DNA from: CAVWUA01 sp963758025 | GTDB taxonomy: Bacteria; Planctomycetota; Planctomycetia; Isosphaerales; Isosphaeraceae | Reading direction: 5' to 3' | Assembly: GCA_963758025.1 (NCBI GenBank) | Contig: CAVWUA010000004.1 | Location: forward strand, 124,001 to 188,000 | Length of the DNA stretch: 64,000 nt | In this document: piece after piece, positions 18,694-27,663 of the stretch | How positions within the stretch are numbered: the stretch's first letter is position 1 | How the letters are laid out: each line of letters opens with the position of its first letter | Notes under the pieces: model-generated | The model's database searches: none | What the model was told of the DNA's origin: nothing | The model's input: the letters and a program-made list of their open reading frames with translations, nothing else | Translations under genes and position numbers: made by a program

Positions 18694-19842
18694 ATGATGG
18701 ATCGTCAATCGCCCCTATTCGGCGTCGTGATGACATGGCTCGCGTTCGGATTGGCTGCTTTGAACACGCCCTCCCCTGCCTGTGCCGAGGAAACCAATTC
18801 TCAGTCCGAGGTCCAAAGGCGGCTTTACGTCGCGGTGCCGGGCATCCGCAATTATCTCGAATACGGAGGTCATGGCCTGCTCGTCTTCGACATCGACCAC
18901 GGGCACCGGTTTATCAAGCGTATCCCGACCGCCGGCCTCAACGACCAGGGCAAACCTTACAACGTGAAAGGAATCTGCGCGAGCGCTCAGACCAAGAAGG
19001 TTTATATTACAACAATCCGGCAGTTGATGTGCATCGATCTGGTGACGGAGGAACTTCTCTGGGAGCGAACCTTCGAGTCCGGCTGCGACCGCCCGGCGAT
19101 CTCACCCGATGGAACGATTCTGTATGTACCATCCTTCGAGGGGCCGATCTGGAACGTGGTGGACGCGTCCAGCGGCAAAATCCTCGCCGAGATTCGACCA
19201 GACTCGGGAGCACACAATACCATATACGGATTAGATGGAATGGAAGTCTATCTCGCGGGTTTGAGATCGCCGTTCCTAACGGTGGCGAGGACGGCGGACC
19301 ACTCAATCGCCCGGAAAGTCGGCCCATTCGCCGCGAGCATCCGTCCGTTCACGATCAATGGTCGACAGTCACATTGTTACGTGAATGTCAATGACCTTCT
19401 TGGGTTTGAGGTCGGAGATTTGAAATCGGGCGAAAAACTGTACCGGATTGAAATCGCGGGCTTCGAGAAAGGGCCAACGAAGCGGCATGGTTGCCCGAGT
19501 CATGGGATCGGCATGACGCCCGACGAGCGGGAGTTGTGGGTAACTGACGCCGCGAATAGCCGGATGCACCTTTTTGATATGACTGTCATGCCACCAAAGC
19601 AACTGACTGACATTCCACTGCGAGATCAGCCAGGCTGGATCACGTTCAGCATTGATGGTCGTTACGCCTACCCATCGACGGGCGATGTGATTGACACGAA
19701 GACACGGAAGATCGTCGATGCCTTGAAGGATGAGACAGGTCAGGATGTGCAGAGTGAGAAGATGCTGGAGATCGACTTTCAGGATGGCATGCCGATCCGC
19801 GCCGGCAATCAGTTTGGCGTGGGGCAGGTGATGGAACGGTGA
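18694..19842 (+). CDS. Secreted YVTN/YncE-like beta-propeller protein
   Basis: This 382-residue protein starts with tandem ATGs at 18694 and 18697; an upstream in-frame GTG at 18679 is less likely. A signal peptide is evident (LFGVVMTWLAFGLAALNTPSPACAEE, cleavage near ACA-EE). The mature part has repeated blades of the type LLVFDIDHGHRFIKRIPT, RPAISPDGTILYVPSFEG, WNVVDASSGKILAEIRPD, GIGMTPDERELWVTDAANSR and HLFDMTVMP. Planctomycetes and acidobacteria hold many such proteins, usually of unknown function. It stands alone and converges with the exporter gene of the metallophore-like cluster, 29 bp away. Confidence 0.83.
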   Translation: MMDRQSPLFGVVMTWLAFGLAALNTPSPACAEETNSQSEVQRRLYVAVPGIRNYLEYGGHGLLVFDIDHGHRFIKRIPTAGLNDQGKPYNVKGICASAQTKKVYITTIRQLMCIDLVTEELLWERTFESGCDRPAISPDGTILYVPSFEGPIWNVVDASSGKILAEIRPDSGAHNTIYGLDGMEVYLAGLRSPFLTVARTADHSIARKVGPFAASIRPFTINGRQSHCYVNVNDLLGFEVGDLKSGEKLYRIEIAGFEKGPTKRHGCPSHGIGMTPDERELWVTDAANSRMHLFDMTVMPPKQLTDIPLRDQPGWITFSIDGRYAYPSTGDVIDTKTRKIVDALKDETGQDVQSEKMLEIDFQDGMPIRAGNQFGVGQVMER

Positions 19843-19871
19843 ACGGGTGGCCACAAGTCGCAAACGGAAGG

Positions 19872-21023
19872 CTACAGGTTCCAGACTTCTCGACGTAGCC
19901 CGGCCACAGTCAGAGTGATCAGAATGCATCCGGCACCCATCACGATTCCGGCCTGGCGGGTCCCCCCCCATTCGGCCACTGCACCGATAAGGATCGCCCC
20001 GAGAGGGATCAATCCGCGATCCATCAGTGCGATACTCAGGATTCGTCCTCGAAGATGATCGGGAACACGGTGCTGAAGCAGGATGCGGCTCAATGTGCGA
20101 TAAATCTGACTTGTCAGCCCCACCAGGAAGACCGCAACTGAAGCGATGACGAATATTTGAGAAGAGACGAAGACAAGCAAACTGATTCCAAACGCTAGAA
20201 TCGAGCCGATCAGCCAGATTCCCGCACCTCGCGAGTGCCCTCGAATCGAGAGCCAGGTCGATCCCGCAAGTGCGCCTACCGCGGAAACGGAAAGCAGAAT
20301 GCCAAAACCAACCGGCCCCAGATCGAGCAAGTCCTTGGCGAAAAGAGGCATTAAAGCAGTGTAGGGAAAGCCGAAGATCATCGGAACTACGGCCAGAATT
20401 AACAGGGACTGAACGGCCCGATCATCGAAGATATAGCGAACTGCCTCCTGGACGTCCGCCAAGGGCCGACTTTTTCGTTTCGACTCCTGCATGGTCTCCG
20501 GGCGAACGACGATCAGAGTCCAGAGCACGGCGAGGAAACTTGCGCCGTTGATCCAGAAGACGCGAGGCATCGGCATGACCGCGATTAGCGCTCCCGCGAT
20601 GGCCGGACCAATGATGCGGGCGAGATTCAGCATCGCGGCCTGACTCGCCACGGCGCTTCCGAGCGCGGAGACAGGGACCAGATTCGCTAGCAAGGCGTTG
20701 CGAACCGGTGGCATCATGGCGGCGAGCACCGAACGAAGCGTGACCGCCAGCGCAAACATCCAGAAGGGACTATGAGCCGCGACCAGCAAGCCGACGACGA
20801 AGGTCAAGGCCATCGTTCCAGCAGTAATGGCAATCAGCAACTGACGCCGGTCGTACCGATCGGCCAGTACTCCCGCAGGGAGACTCAAGGCGAAAACGGG
20901 AATCAGCCGGCACGCGTTGATAAGCCCCAGATCAAGAGGCGAGCCAGTCATTTCCAGCACCGCCCAGTTCAGGGCGGCAAGATCCATCCAGTCACCGACC
21001 CACGAGACGACGCTGCCAGCCAT
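19872..21023 (-). CDS. EntS-like MFS exporter, last gene of the metallophore-like cluster
   Basis: MFS_3 family protein with about twelve helices. Landmarks are the loop 2-3 motif GVLADRYDRRQLLI, the segment RSVLAAMMPPVRNALLANLVP and DHLRGRILSIALMDRGLIPLG, all typical of EntS-type siderophore exporters. The ATG at 21023 is internal. Upstream codons in the same frame give the family's missing start (LGRLALRSPGFRIFMAGS), but no start codon lies in that frame before a TAA. An ATG at 21147, two bases after the stop of the IucA/IucC gene, opens the neighbouring frame. I infer a single-base indel between about 21050 and 21110, with the true start at 21147. It would export the product of the two upstream biosynthetic genes. 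Confidence 0.82.
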   Translation of the reverse strand: MAGSVVSWVGDWMDLAALNWAVLEMTGSPLDLGLINACRLIPVFALSLPAGVLADRYDRRQLLIAITAGTMALTFVVGLLVAAHSPFWMFALAVTLRSVLAAMMPPVRNALLANLVPVSALGSAVASQAAMLNLARIIGPAIAGALIAVMPMPRVFWINGASFLAVLWTLIVVRPETMQESKRKSRPLADVQEAVRYIFDDRAVQSLLILAVVPMIFGFPYTALMPLFAKDLLDLGPVGFGILLSVSAVGALAGSTWLSIRGHSRGAGIWLIGSILAFGISLLVFVSSQIFVIASVAVFLVGLTSQIYRTLSRILLQHRVPDHLRGRILSIALMDRGLIPLGAILIGAVAEWGGTRQAGIVMGAGCILITLTVAGLRREVWNL

Positions 21024-21149
21024 GAAGATCCGAAACCCTGGAGAACGGAGCGCCAGCCGACCCAGAGGTCCCTTGATTTGAGTCTGATCCCGTCGAACTC
21101 CGGACGGGATCCTTACATTCCTTTACTTCCTGCACAGTCTCTTTCATGA

Positions 21150-23198
21150 TCACGCTTGTCGCTGAAATTCCGCCAGCGGATTCGAGACCTCGGCGAAGCT
21201 ATAGCGAGTGACCTGGCCTTGCAGTCGCATCGTTGCGAGCGCCTTCAGGGCAAGCGTCGGGCGGAACAACGCGGCTTCATCCTCGGTTGCGTTCGCCTGG
21301 AGTTCCGGCTCGCGCTTCATGTCGTCAAAAACCTCCTGGCAGGTCTCGGCCACGGGCTGCCAGAGGCATCGTTCATCTCCTCCGACCGATCGATAGATGG
21401 TTGCGATCAATTCTCCCAGATGATTCTGGATGAAGGCATAGAACACCTTGTTCCTCAAATCCTCTGCATCGTCGGCGACCGTCGCGGAACCTGGCAGGAA
21501 GTCAACCTGAATGCCCCTTGCCGCGAGGCGTTGTGGCAGAACGCGAACACCGCCGAAGTCACGAATGAGCATTCGCAACGGCTCTCCATCGCGAAGGCGG
21601 AAAATTGGCACGGCATTCTGAAGGTGTCCTTCCAGACCGATGCCGTAGCGGACCATCAGGGTAAAAAATCCCCGAACGGAGACCCGGGCGTAACGTCGCA
21701 GAAACTCGATGGAGGAGGTTTGGAGATCTCCCGTATTTTGGTTCAACGCGAACCGTTCGATCAGTTCGGAGACGATGCTCCTCGTGCCGATCGGCGACCG
21801 AGCGATGAGCGCCGCGGCAGGCATGGCGATCTCTCCTTCGGCCGCATGATTCTCAGGATTTTCCCGGAGAATCGCCGCGAGGTTCTTGCTCAGTTCCGCC
21901 CGTCGATCATCCGTTAGAGAATCATCATTCGATCGATAGTAAATGCTGGCATCTTCACGCAATACGGCGAACTGACCGTCAAAGTATCCCTCTCGCTCCT
22001 GAACATCCACCAAAACTCGCGTCAACATCGGACCATTCTCTGCGGCCTGAGGCGAGACGGTACGCACGGCGTTCGTCAGTTGAACGGCGATGGCCGTTTT
22101 GAGGTGATGTTTCCTCTCTCCCCGACGCTGAATCGGCGCAAGCGAACGGACCGACATGAGTGCCGCCGCCGGAATCCGCACACCGGAGATTGACACGATA
22201 TCCCCTCGCTGAATCGCATTCTCATGAAGAACCGGCACCGAATTATTCAGTTGCCACGGATGAACGGGAATGAGCTCATAGTCGAGATGAGCCCAGTTCG
22301 CCTTGCGAAGATGGTCTTCGACGCGGCTGCGCAATTCCGGGTATTCTTGTTCGAGGATCTCCCGCGGTCCTTTTCCGTCGAGCGAGGTAACCTGACAAGC
22401 CGAAAGAGCGACGGCCACGAGGGCCACCCCCGGCGCGGCGCCCCACTCCGGCACGTAGGTAGGAATATCCTGGACCTCCATTCCTCGCTTGATCTTCGCG
22501 CTCGGGTGGAGCGGGTGGCCGTCGACCACACACTGCTCGAAGAAGATCAGCGGACTGAAGGCCGCATCCTCGCTAAGCCGGGATTCGACCCAGCTCAGGG
22601 AATTATTCTGACATGCCGTCTGTGCCGCATTGAAAAAGTCTTTCCGCCGACGATCTTCTCCGGCGAGAGCCAATCCGTAATGCGCCGCGCTCTCTTCCAT
22701 CTCGCTCGCGAGCCGTGCATACGATTCCGACTCGGCCTCTGATCGAGCCGGTTTCATCCGACGGAGGAGGTCCAGAAACTGACAGGGATGAACCAGCGTC
22801 GTAACGTGATGCTCCTGGTGCAGCGTCACGTCCCCATCGATGTCAAATCGCCCCAGCGAGAGCTTCCGCCTCACGGGAATTCGCACCATCCCGATCCCGC
22901 CAAGAGACATCAGGAGCGTCTGATTGTCCGGGGTCCATGAAAGACCTCGGGCCACATCCGCGATATTTTCGCGTACGACGGCCTGGAGAAAGCGGTGAAG
23001 GATTCCCCGGTGTCCGCGATCCAGGTGGGAGAGGAAGCAATCCCGCAGTCCTGGGTGGGAACGACCGAGCGCGTCCGCCATCCGGCGGTCGGTTTCGTAT
23101 TGCAACGTGGGGAACGACGATTGCGACGGCATGGTTATCGGGAACTTGGTCGACAGGGTTTCAGGTTCCGTGGTCGGCATGGCGTCATTTCTCCTCAT
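21150..23198 (-). CDS. IucA/IucC-family NRPS-independent siderophore (NIS) synthetase
   Basis: This 682-residue protein is slightly longer than the usual 580-620. NIS synthetases join carboxylates such as citrate to amines or alcohols through an acyl-adenylate. Recognisable family landmarks are the ATP-binding DGHPLHPSAKIKRG, ELIPVHPWQ, a conserved RTVSPQAAENGPMLTR region, YGIGLEGHLQN and the catalytic-loop RDFGG. The first ATG (23198) overlaps the stop of the preceding ligase gene as ATGA. A second ATG at 23180 sits ten bases behind AGGAG and may be the main start. The stop is two bases before the exporter's probable ATG, so translational coupling runs through the cluster. The NIS type (A, B or C) cannot be set by eye. 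Confidence 0.92.
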   Translation of the reverse strand: MRRNDAMPTTEPETLSTKFPITMPSQSSFPTLQYETDRRMADALGRSHPGLRDCFLSHLDRGHRGILHRFLQAVVRENIADVARGLSWTPDNQTLLMSLGGIGMVRIPVRRKLSLGRFDIDGDVTLHQEHHVTTLVHPCQFLDLLRRMKPARSEAESESYARLASEMEESAAHYGLALAGEDRRRKDFFNAAQTACQNNSLSWVESRLSEDAAFSPLIFFEQCVVDGHPLHPSAKIKRGMEVQDIPTYVPEWGAAPGVALVAVALSACQVTSLDGKGPREILEQEYPELRSRVEDHLRKANWAHLDYELIPVHPWQLNNSVPVLHENAIQRGDIVSISGVRIPAAALMSVRSLAPIQRRGERKHHLKTAIAVQLTNAVRTVSPQAAENGPMLTRVLVDVQEREGYFDGQFAVLREDASIYYRSNDDSLTDDRRAELSKNLAAILRENPENHAAEGEIAMPAAALIARSPIGTRSIVSELIERFALNQNTGDLQTSSIEFLRRYARVSVRGFFTLMVRYGIGLEGHLQNAVPIFRLRDGEPLRMLIRDFGGVRVLPQRLAARGIQVDFLPGSATVADDAEDLRNKVFYAFIQNHLGELIATIYRSVGGDERCLWQPVAETCQEVFDDMKREPELQANATEDEAALFRPTLALKALATMRLQGQVTRYSFAEVSNPLAEFQRQA

Positions 23199-24460
23199 GA
23201 TGCCAGCGCCGAGGTGGCGTCGGCCGGGACCATGGTGGCGAGGTGACGGAGAATCCCTGGCACCGATTGTTCCCGATCCAACAACTCCAGGATCTCATCG
23301 GCGGGTACCCGTCGTGTTGCCAGTCGGTCATGGAAGGGCCGCAGAGGTTCGGAATCGAAGCCCCAGCGGGCCAGGGTTCTCGGAGCACGCTCAAGGATTT
23401 CCGCGACGCGATTGTAGACGGTCGGGACGTTCAGTCCATCGAGAGCGACCGCCCCAAGGCCATACACCCGGTCCTGATCGCGATCCCGATCGCGCAAACC
23501 ATCGTCGAGCAAGACTTCCAGAACGAGTAGAAAATAGGCATGAAAATCTTTCAGCCGATGACTCATCTCGAAACTTTTAAACTCGATCCGACCCTGCTGG
23601 TCATCATGAAATCGCAATGACTGCCCGGCGACGCTTCGTCGATACGTCCGGACGGATTTTCCCGTTCTCCCATGAACCTTCCAGGGCCCACCCCGAACCA
23701 AGGGCGAGGCAACCGTCAGCGCGACGAGTGCTGGCGCATAGGCATTGATTTTGGCCAGCAGGTCGTTTCGATCCATCGTGCGAGTCAGTCGTGCGGGCAA
23801 GCCGAGATTGACATCCGGACCATAGGTCAACATGGCCTCTTGCGCCCATCGCCAACGATCCGCCGAACGCGATCCTTGAGGGCCTTCGAATGATTCCTCA
23901 GTGGGATGATAGGAAAGAGACACAGCCGCGTACCCGTTATCCGCCAGGGAACGCTGTAAGCGCCGATGGTATTCGCCCAGCAGTTCCACCGCCTCACCGA
24001 TGGACGAACAAATTGGGGTCCGAATCTCCAGCCCCTTGGGTACAAGTTCCGGATGGGGAACGTTCGGGTCGGGCAGATGGTAGCCTTCTACATAGATAGG
24101 CATACGCCGACGATGCGGTGGAGCCAACGTCAGTGCCTCACAGGATGGCAGATCACCGGTGGGAACCGACTCCAACAGAGCGTTCAGGTCCTCGAATACG
24201 AGTTCGCGATACGAGAGCGGTCGAAACGTATCGACGTCCACGAGCAGGTACTCGGCCTCCAGGCCGAACCGGAACCCCGCGTCGCCAAGGCGAACATTGC
24301 TTCTGGGTTCCAAGCTCACGGCGGATGTCCTCATTGAGTTGATCCATTCCATCGCGCCAATCCCGTTCCCTGATGTCGGCGTGTTTTCTCGCGTGCTCAA
24401 CGAGCTCGCTCTTGTAAACTCATTATCGCCTTTTCGATCACCTTTTGCCAGCAGGAACAC
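23195..24460 (-). CDS. GCS2-type carboxylate-amine ligase (YbdK/glutamate-cysteine ligase-like)
   Basis: Core motifs of the GCS2 family are visible: FGLEAEYLLVD, LEIRTPICSSIGEAVELLGEYH, RWAQEAMLTYGPDVNLG and FRFHDDQQGRIEFKSFEMSHR in variant form (LRFHDDQQGRIEFKSFEMSH). Members use ATP to form an amide between a carboxylate, often the gamma-carboxyl of glutamate, and an amine. Position inside a siderophore-type cluster suggests it makes or extends an amide building block for the NIS enzyme. A GTG at 24460 starts the open frame three bases after the kinase stop. An ATG at 24352 just before the conserved core is an alternative start. The stop overlaps the next start. The substrate is unknown. 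Confidence 0.85.
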   Translation of the reverse strand: MFLLAKGDRKGDNEFTRASSLSTRENTPTSGNGIGAMEWINSMRTSAVSLEPRSNVRLGDAGFRFGLEAEYLLVDVDTFRPLSYRELVFEDLNALLESVPTGDLPSCEALTLAPPHRRRMPIYVEGYHLPDPNVPHPELVPKGLEIRTPICSSIGEAVELLGEYHRRLQRSLADNGYAAVSLSYHPTEESFEGPQGSRSADRWRWAQEAMLTYGPDVNLGLPARLTRTMDRNDLLAKINAYAPALVALTVASPLVRGGPWKVHGRTGKSVRTYRRSVAGQSLRFHDDQQGRIEFKSFEMSHRLKDFHAYFLLVLEVLLDDGLRDRDRDQDRVYGLGAVALDGLNVPTVYNRVAEILERAPRTLARWGFDSEPLRPFHDRLATRRVPADEILELLDREQSVPGILRHLATMVPADATSALAS

Positions 24461-24463
24461 ACG

Positions 24464-25915
24464 TTAGAATTCTTTAATGTTATCCTGACGCCGAGGGTGG
24501 GAATAGGCAAATGGCGGGCCAGGAGCACGACCGTTTCCGTTATTCGCCAGGGGGAATCGCACTTGAAACGTACTCCCCACGCCTAGGGTACTTGTCAGGT
24601 GGATACTGCCGTGCAGACTTTCCACGAGGGTCCGAGCGATGCTCAATCCGAGGCCAGTCCCGCCGGTCTTCCGGCTCCGTGACGCATCCACGCGATAGAA
24701 GCGGTCGAAGATAAAATCTTGCACGTCGTCGGGAACGCCGATCCCGGTATCGCGGACATCGACGATGACGTAGCCGTCATCGCAATTCATCAGAACATCC
24801 ACACGGCCGCCTGGTCGGTTGTATTTGATGGCATTGTCGAGAAGATTATCGAAAATCTGGCGCAGTCGGTCCTTGTCGGCTTGCACCAGGACGTCTGACA
24901 TACTGGCCAGACGAATCGTTACCCCGGCGTGACCCGCGACCGTGTGAACGTGCTCGACACACTGGCGCAAGACTTCGACCAGGTGGACACAGTGTCGATC
25001 TCCGGGGGCAGTCCCAGCGTCCTCCCGGGAAAGAAGCAGCAAACGATCCGCTAACCGGGTGAGCCGTTCGGTTTCCTCGATGATACTTTCCAGTACGTCC
25101 GAGAGGTGGTCGACGGAGCGTGACGAGTGCAAGGCAACCTCCGCCTCTGCGCGGATGGCCGTCAAGGGGGTCTTCAGTTCATGCGACGCATCCGCGGTGA
25201 AGCGTCGCATCGCATCAAACGCACGATCCAGGCGATCGATCATCGCGTTGAGCGTCTCAGCGAGCCGACCCAGCTCATCGTTCGGGTTGATTACCTCAAT
25301 TCGCTCGTGCAGGCTCTGGGCCGAGATCTGACGAGCCGCCTCGGTCATCCGATGAATCGGGGCCAAGGCTCTCCCGGCGAGCCAGTATCCTCCGACCAAG
25401 ATTGCGATCAAGCCGGCGGGAAGGATCGTCAAGAGTGTTGCCCGAAGCTCGGCCAGCTCGTTGTCTATGGTCTGCAAGGACGAGGCGATCAGAACCGTGA
25501 GCGGTCCACCCGGACGCGCGATCCTACCAGTAAGGATTCGGTACGGTCCAAGTCGATCCAGATCGATCGTCCGTGTCGTCGCCAGATGTTCGTCTGGTAC
25601 CAGCCTGTCCAGGAGAATCCGGTATGGTTCGAGTTCCGCACTTTGTAATTGGATGTGTCCCTGTTGGTCACGGACCTGGAAGAGAAAGTTTTCCAGGAAC
25701 GCCTCGGGCAGCATGGAGATGGCGTGATTGTTGACTTCTTGCACGCTGAGTTCCTCGGAGATCTCCTCAAGCTCGAAGGTGAGCTCGGAGTCGATTCGTT
25801 CGACGAGGGCGTGCCGCATGACCAGATAGACTGCGCAGCCGAGAATGACGAGGATTGCCGTGAGCACAACCCCGATCCAGGCGGTCAGACGAAGACGGAT
25901 GCTCAACCGCATCAT
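24464..25915 (-). CDS. Two-component sensor histidine kinase (heavy-metal-sensor/CusS-like)
   Basis: This 483-residue kinase has a first membrane helix at about residues 12-33, an extracytoplasmic loop of about 125 residues, and a second helix at about 160-180. HAMP follows (185-237), then HisKA with phospho-acceptor His 245 in ADASHELKTPLTAIRAEAE, and an HATPase with N box DNLLDNAIKYNRPGG, DTGIGVP and GGTGLGLSIARTLV. The layout and HAMP/HisKA spacing match metal-responsive kinases such as CusS. The sensed signal is not proven; the loop has no obvious His/Met cluster. Its ATG overlaps the regulator's stop (ATGA), and its own stop lies three bases before the ligase's GTG. Confidence 0.92.
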   Translation of the reverse strand: MMRLSIRLRLTAWIGVVLTAILVILGCAVYLVMRHALVERIDSELTFELEEISEELSVQEVNNHAISMLPEAFLENFLFQVRDQQGHIQLQSAELEPYRILLDRLVPDEHLATTRTIDLDRLGPYRILTGRIARPGGPLTVLIASSLQTIDNELAELRATLLTILPAGLIAILVGGYWLAGRALAPIHRMTEAARQISAQSLHERIEVINPNDELGRLAETLNAMIDRLDRAFDAMRRFTADASHELKTPLTAIRAEAEVALHSSRSVDHLSDVLESIIEETERLTRLADRLLLLSREDAGTAPGDRHCVHLVEVLRQCVEHVHTVAGHAGVTIRLASMSDVLVQADKDRLRQIFDNLLDNAIKYNRPGGRVDVLMNCDDGYVIVDVRDTGIGVPDDVQDFIFDRFYRVDASRSRKTGGTGLGLSIARTLVESLHGSIHLTSTLGVGSTFQVRFPLANNGNGRAPGPPFAYSHPRRQDNIKEF

Positions 25916-26595
25916 GCCTCACCCTGGAAGAGATAGCCCTGACCACGAACCGTATGAATCCGCCGGGGCTCGTCGGACTGCTCGATCTTACGTCGAAGGT
26001 AGTTAATATAAACATCAATGACGTTCGTCAAACCGGCTTCCAGGTCTTGCCAAACCTCACGAGCCAGTTGCTCTCGGGTCACGACCTCGCCGGGATGTCG
26101 CATCAGAAATTCGAGCAATTCGAATTCTCTCGACGTCAACTCGACCTGCCGCCCTCCAACGACCAGACGACGGTGGATGCAATCCAGTTCCAGACCGGCG
26201 ACGTGGAGCACGAGTCCCGCGTCGGGCTCATCCGCCGCGCGTCGCAGGCAGGCTCGGACACGTGCCATAAACTCCTTCCAGGCGAACGGTTTGGGCAGAT
26301 AGTCATCAGCGCCAGCGTCCAATCCTCGCACCCGATCCTCGACGGCTCCACGGGCCGTGAGCATTAGGACCGGCATTTTTCGATGAGCCGCGCGGATCGT
26401 TTTCAGAAACGTGATTCCATCAAGCGTCGGAAGCATCAGGTCGAGAACCAAGCAATCAAAAGGCTCGCTCAGCGCGCGATCCAGGCCGGATCGTCCGTCA
26501 CTTTCCACGACGACTTCATATCCTTGGTCCTCCAGCCCACGCTGAAGGGCCCGCCGAACTTTATCCTCATCCTCAACGACCAGAATACGAGCCAT
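25912..26595 (-). CDS. OmpR/PhoB-family response regulator
   Basis: Complete 227-residue regulator. The receiver has acidic residues in VVEDED, phospho-acceptor Asp 52 in CLVLDLMLP, a conserved Thr (MLTARG, about 80) and Lys 102 in DYLPKPF. The C-terminal winged helix is of OmpR type (VELTSREFELLEFLMRHPGEVV, IDVYINYLRRKIE, IHTVRGQGYLF). With the kinase it forms a two-component pair, first in a run of five genes that also encodes a ligase, a NIS synthetase and an exporter. The simplest reading is a signal-controlled operon that also regulates itself. Confidence 0.94.
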   Translation of the reverse strand: MARILVVEDEDKVRRALQRGLEDQGYEVVVESDGRSGLDRALSEPFDCLVLDLMLPTLDGITFLKTIRAAHRKMPVLMLTARGAVEDRVRGLDAGADDYLPKPFAWKEFMARVRACLRRAADEPDAGLVLHVAGLELDCIHRRLVVGGRQVELTSREFELLEFLMRHPGEVVTREQLAREVWQDLEAGLTNVIDVYINYLRRKIEQSDEPRRIHTVRGQGYLFQGEA

Positions 26596-26832
26596 CCTCT
26601 AGACACCAGAACCGTTCCGCATTTGGCGAGCCCAAAGTTTACTCCGCACGTCCGTCTTCCCAAGCGTACCCGAGAATTCCTCTCCGGATAGGGGATGTTT
26701 GATGAGATTTCGCTAATGAGGCCTTAATCCCGTCGGGACTGCAGGTTATGGGAGGCGACGTTACAATGAGAAGGATGTTCTTCGCCGCTCGATGGGTTCT
26801 CGACCGGATCGCTCTGCCGAGAGGGATTACGC
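26596..26832. promoter_or_regulatory. Divergent intergenic region between regulator operon and nitrilase gene
   Basis: These 237 bp must hold the promoter of the minus-strand five-gene cluster and that of the plus-strand nitrilase. A small perfect dyad TCCCG-n-CGGGA lies at about 26728-26738 and an imperfect palindrome centred on AGGCCT at about 26725. Either could be an operator, but both are short enough to be chance. No clear -10/-35 pair was found. Confidence 0.3.
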
Positions 26833-27642
26833 ATGTATCTGGCCGCTGTCGTTCAGATGACCTCAACCTCCGACACGGAATCCAATTTGCAAGAGGCGTG
26901 CCGCCTGATCGAGAAAGCAGCTCGTCTTGGCGCCCGTCTCGTTGCCACACCGGAAAACACCAATTTTCTTGGCCCTCCGGACGACAAGGTGCGCCTGGCC
27001 GAACCGCTGAACGGTTCGCTCTGTAATCGCATGGGTGATTTCGCTCGACGGTTGGGGATTCATCTGCTCCTCGGTTCATTCAACGAGCAGAGCGATGAAC
27101 CGGGCCGATGCCACAACACGAGTGTCCTGTTCGGCCCGGAGGGACGCGTGCTGGCGAGCTATCGCAAGATCCACCTCTTCGATATCGAGCTGTCCGCAAC
27201 GGTACGCTATCACGAGTCGCGGACGATCAAGCCCGGCGACCGGCCGGTCGTGGCCTCAACCGCACTCGGCAATCTCGGCCTCTCGATCTGCTATGACCTT
27301 CGGTTCGGAAACCTCTACCGCCAGCTCGTCCACGACGGCGCGGAGATTCTTTGCGTCCCCGCGGCCTTCACAATGACCACCGGGCGCGACCACTGGGAAC
27401 CGCTTCTGCGTGCGAGAGCGATCGAGACGCAGTGTTACGTTCTGGCGCCGGCGCAGTTTGGCCGCCACGATGACCCCGGTCTTCGCGAGAGCTTCGGCCA
27501 TGCCATGATCGTTGATCCCTGGGGGCACGTGATCGCGATGTGCTCCGACGGCCCGGGCCTGGCTCTCGCGGAAATCGACCTAGATCGTATCGCTCGCGTG
27601 CGTCGTTCCATGCCCGTTCGAGACCACGAATGGACTTGGTAA
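26833..27642 (+). CDS. Carbon-nitrogen hydrolase (nitrilase superfamily, NIT2/deaminated-glutathione-amidase-like)
   Basis: This 269-residue enzyme has the full nitrilase catalytic triad: Glu 41 (VATPENTNF), Lys 112 (YRKIHLFD) and Cys 153 (GLSICYDLRF). The motifs RKIHLFDIEL and CYDLRFGNLYR are those of the Nit1/Nit2 branch, which hydrolyses the amide of alpha-keto-glutaramate or of deaminated glutathione as metabolite repair. It is cytosolic with no leader. It diverges from the regulator operon and converges with the phosphatase gene 22 bp away. Family is secure; substrate follows from the branch resemblance. Confidence 0.9.
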   Translation: MYLAAVVQMTSTSDTESNLQEACRLIEKAARLGARLVATPENTNFLGPPDDKVRLAEPLNGSLCNRMGDFARRLGIHLLLGSFNEQSDEPGRCHNTSVLFGPEGRVLASYRKIHLFDIELSATVRYHESRTIKPGDRPVVASTALGNLGLSICYDLRFGNLYRQLVHDGAEILCVPAAFTMTTGRDHWEPLLRARAIETQCYVLAPAQFGRHDDPGLRESFGHAMIVDPWGHVIAMCSDGPGLALAEIDLDRIARVRRSMPVRDHEWTW

Positions 27643-27663
27643 ACCGGGGATCGAATCTCGGCG

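Noticed and set aside
21156..21917. Plus-strand open frame opposite the IucA/IucC gene
   Set aside because: No recognisable content; the opposite strand is clearly coding.
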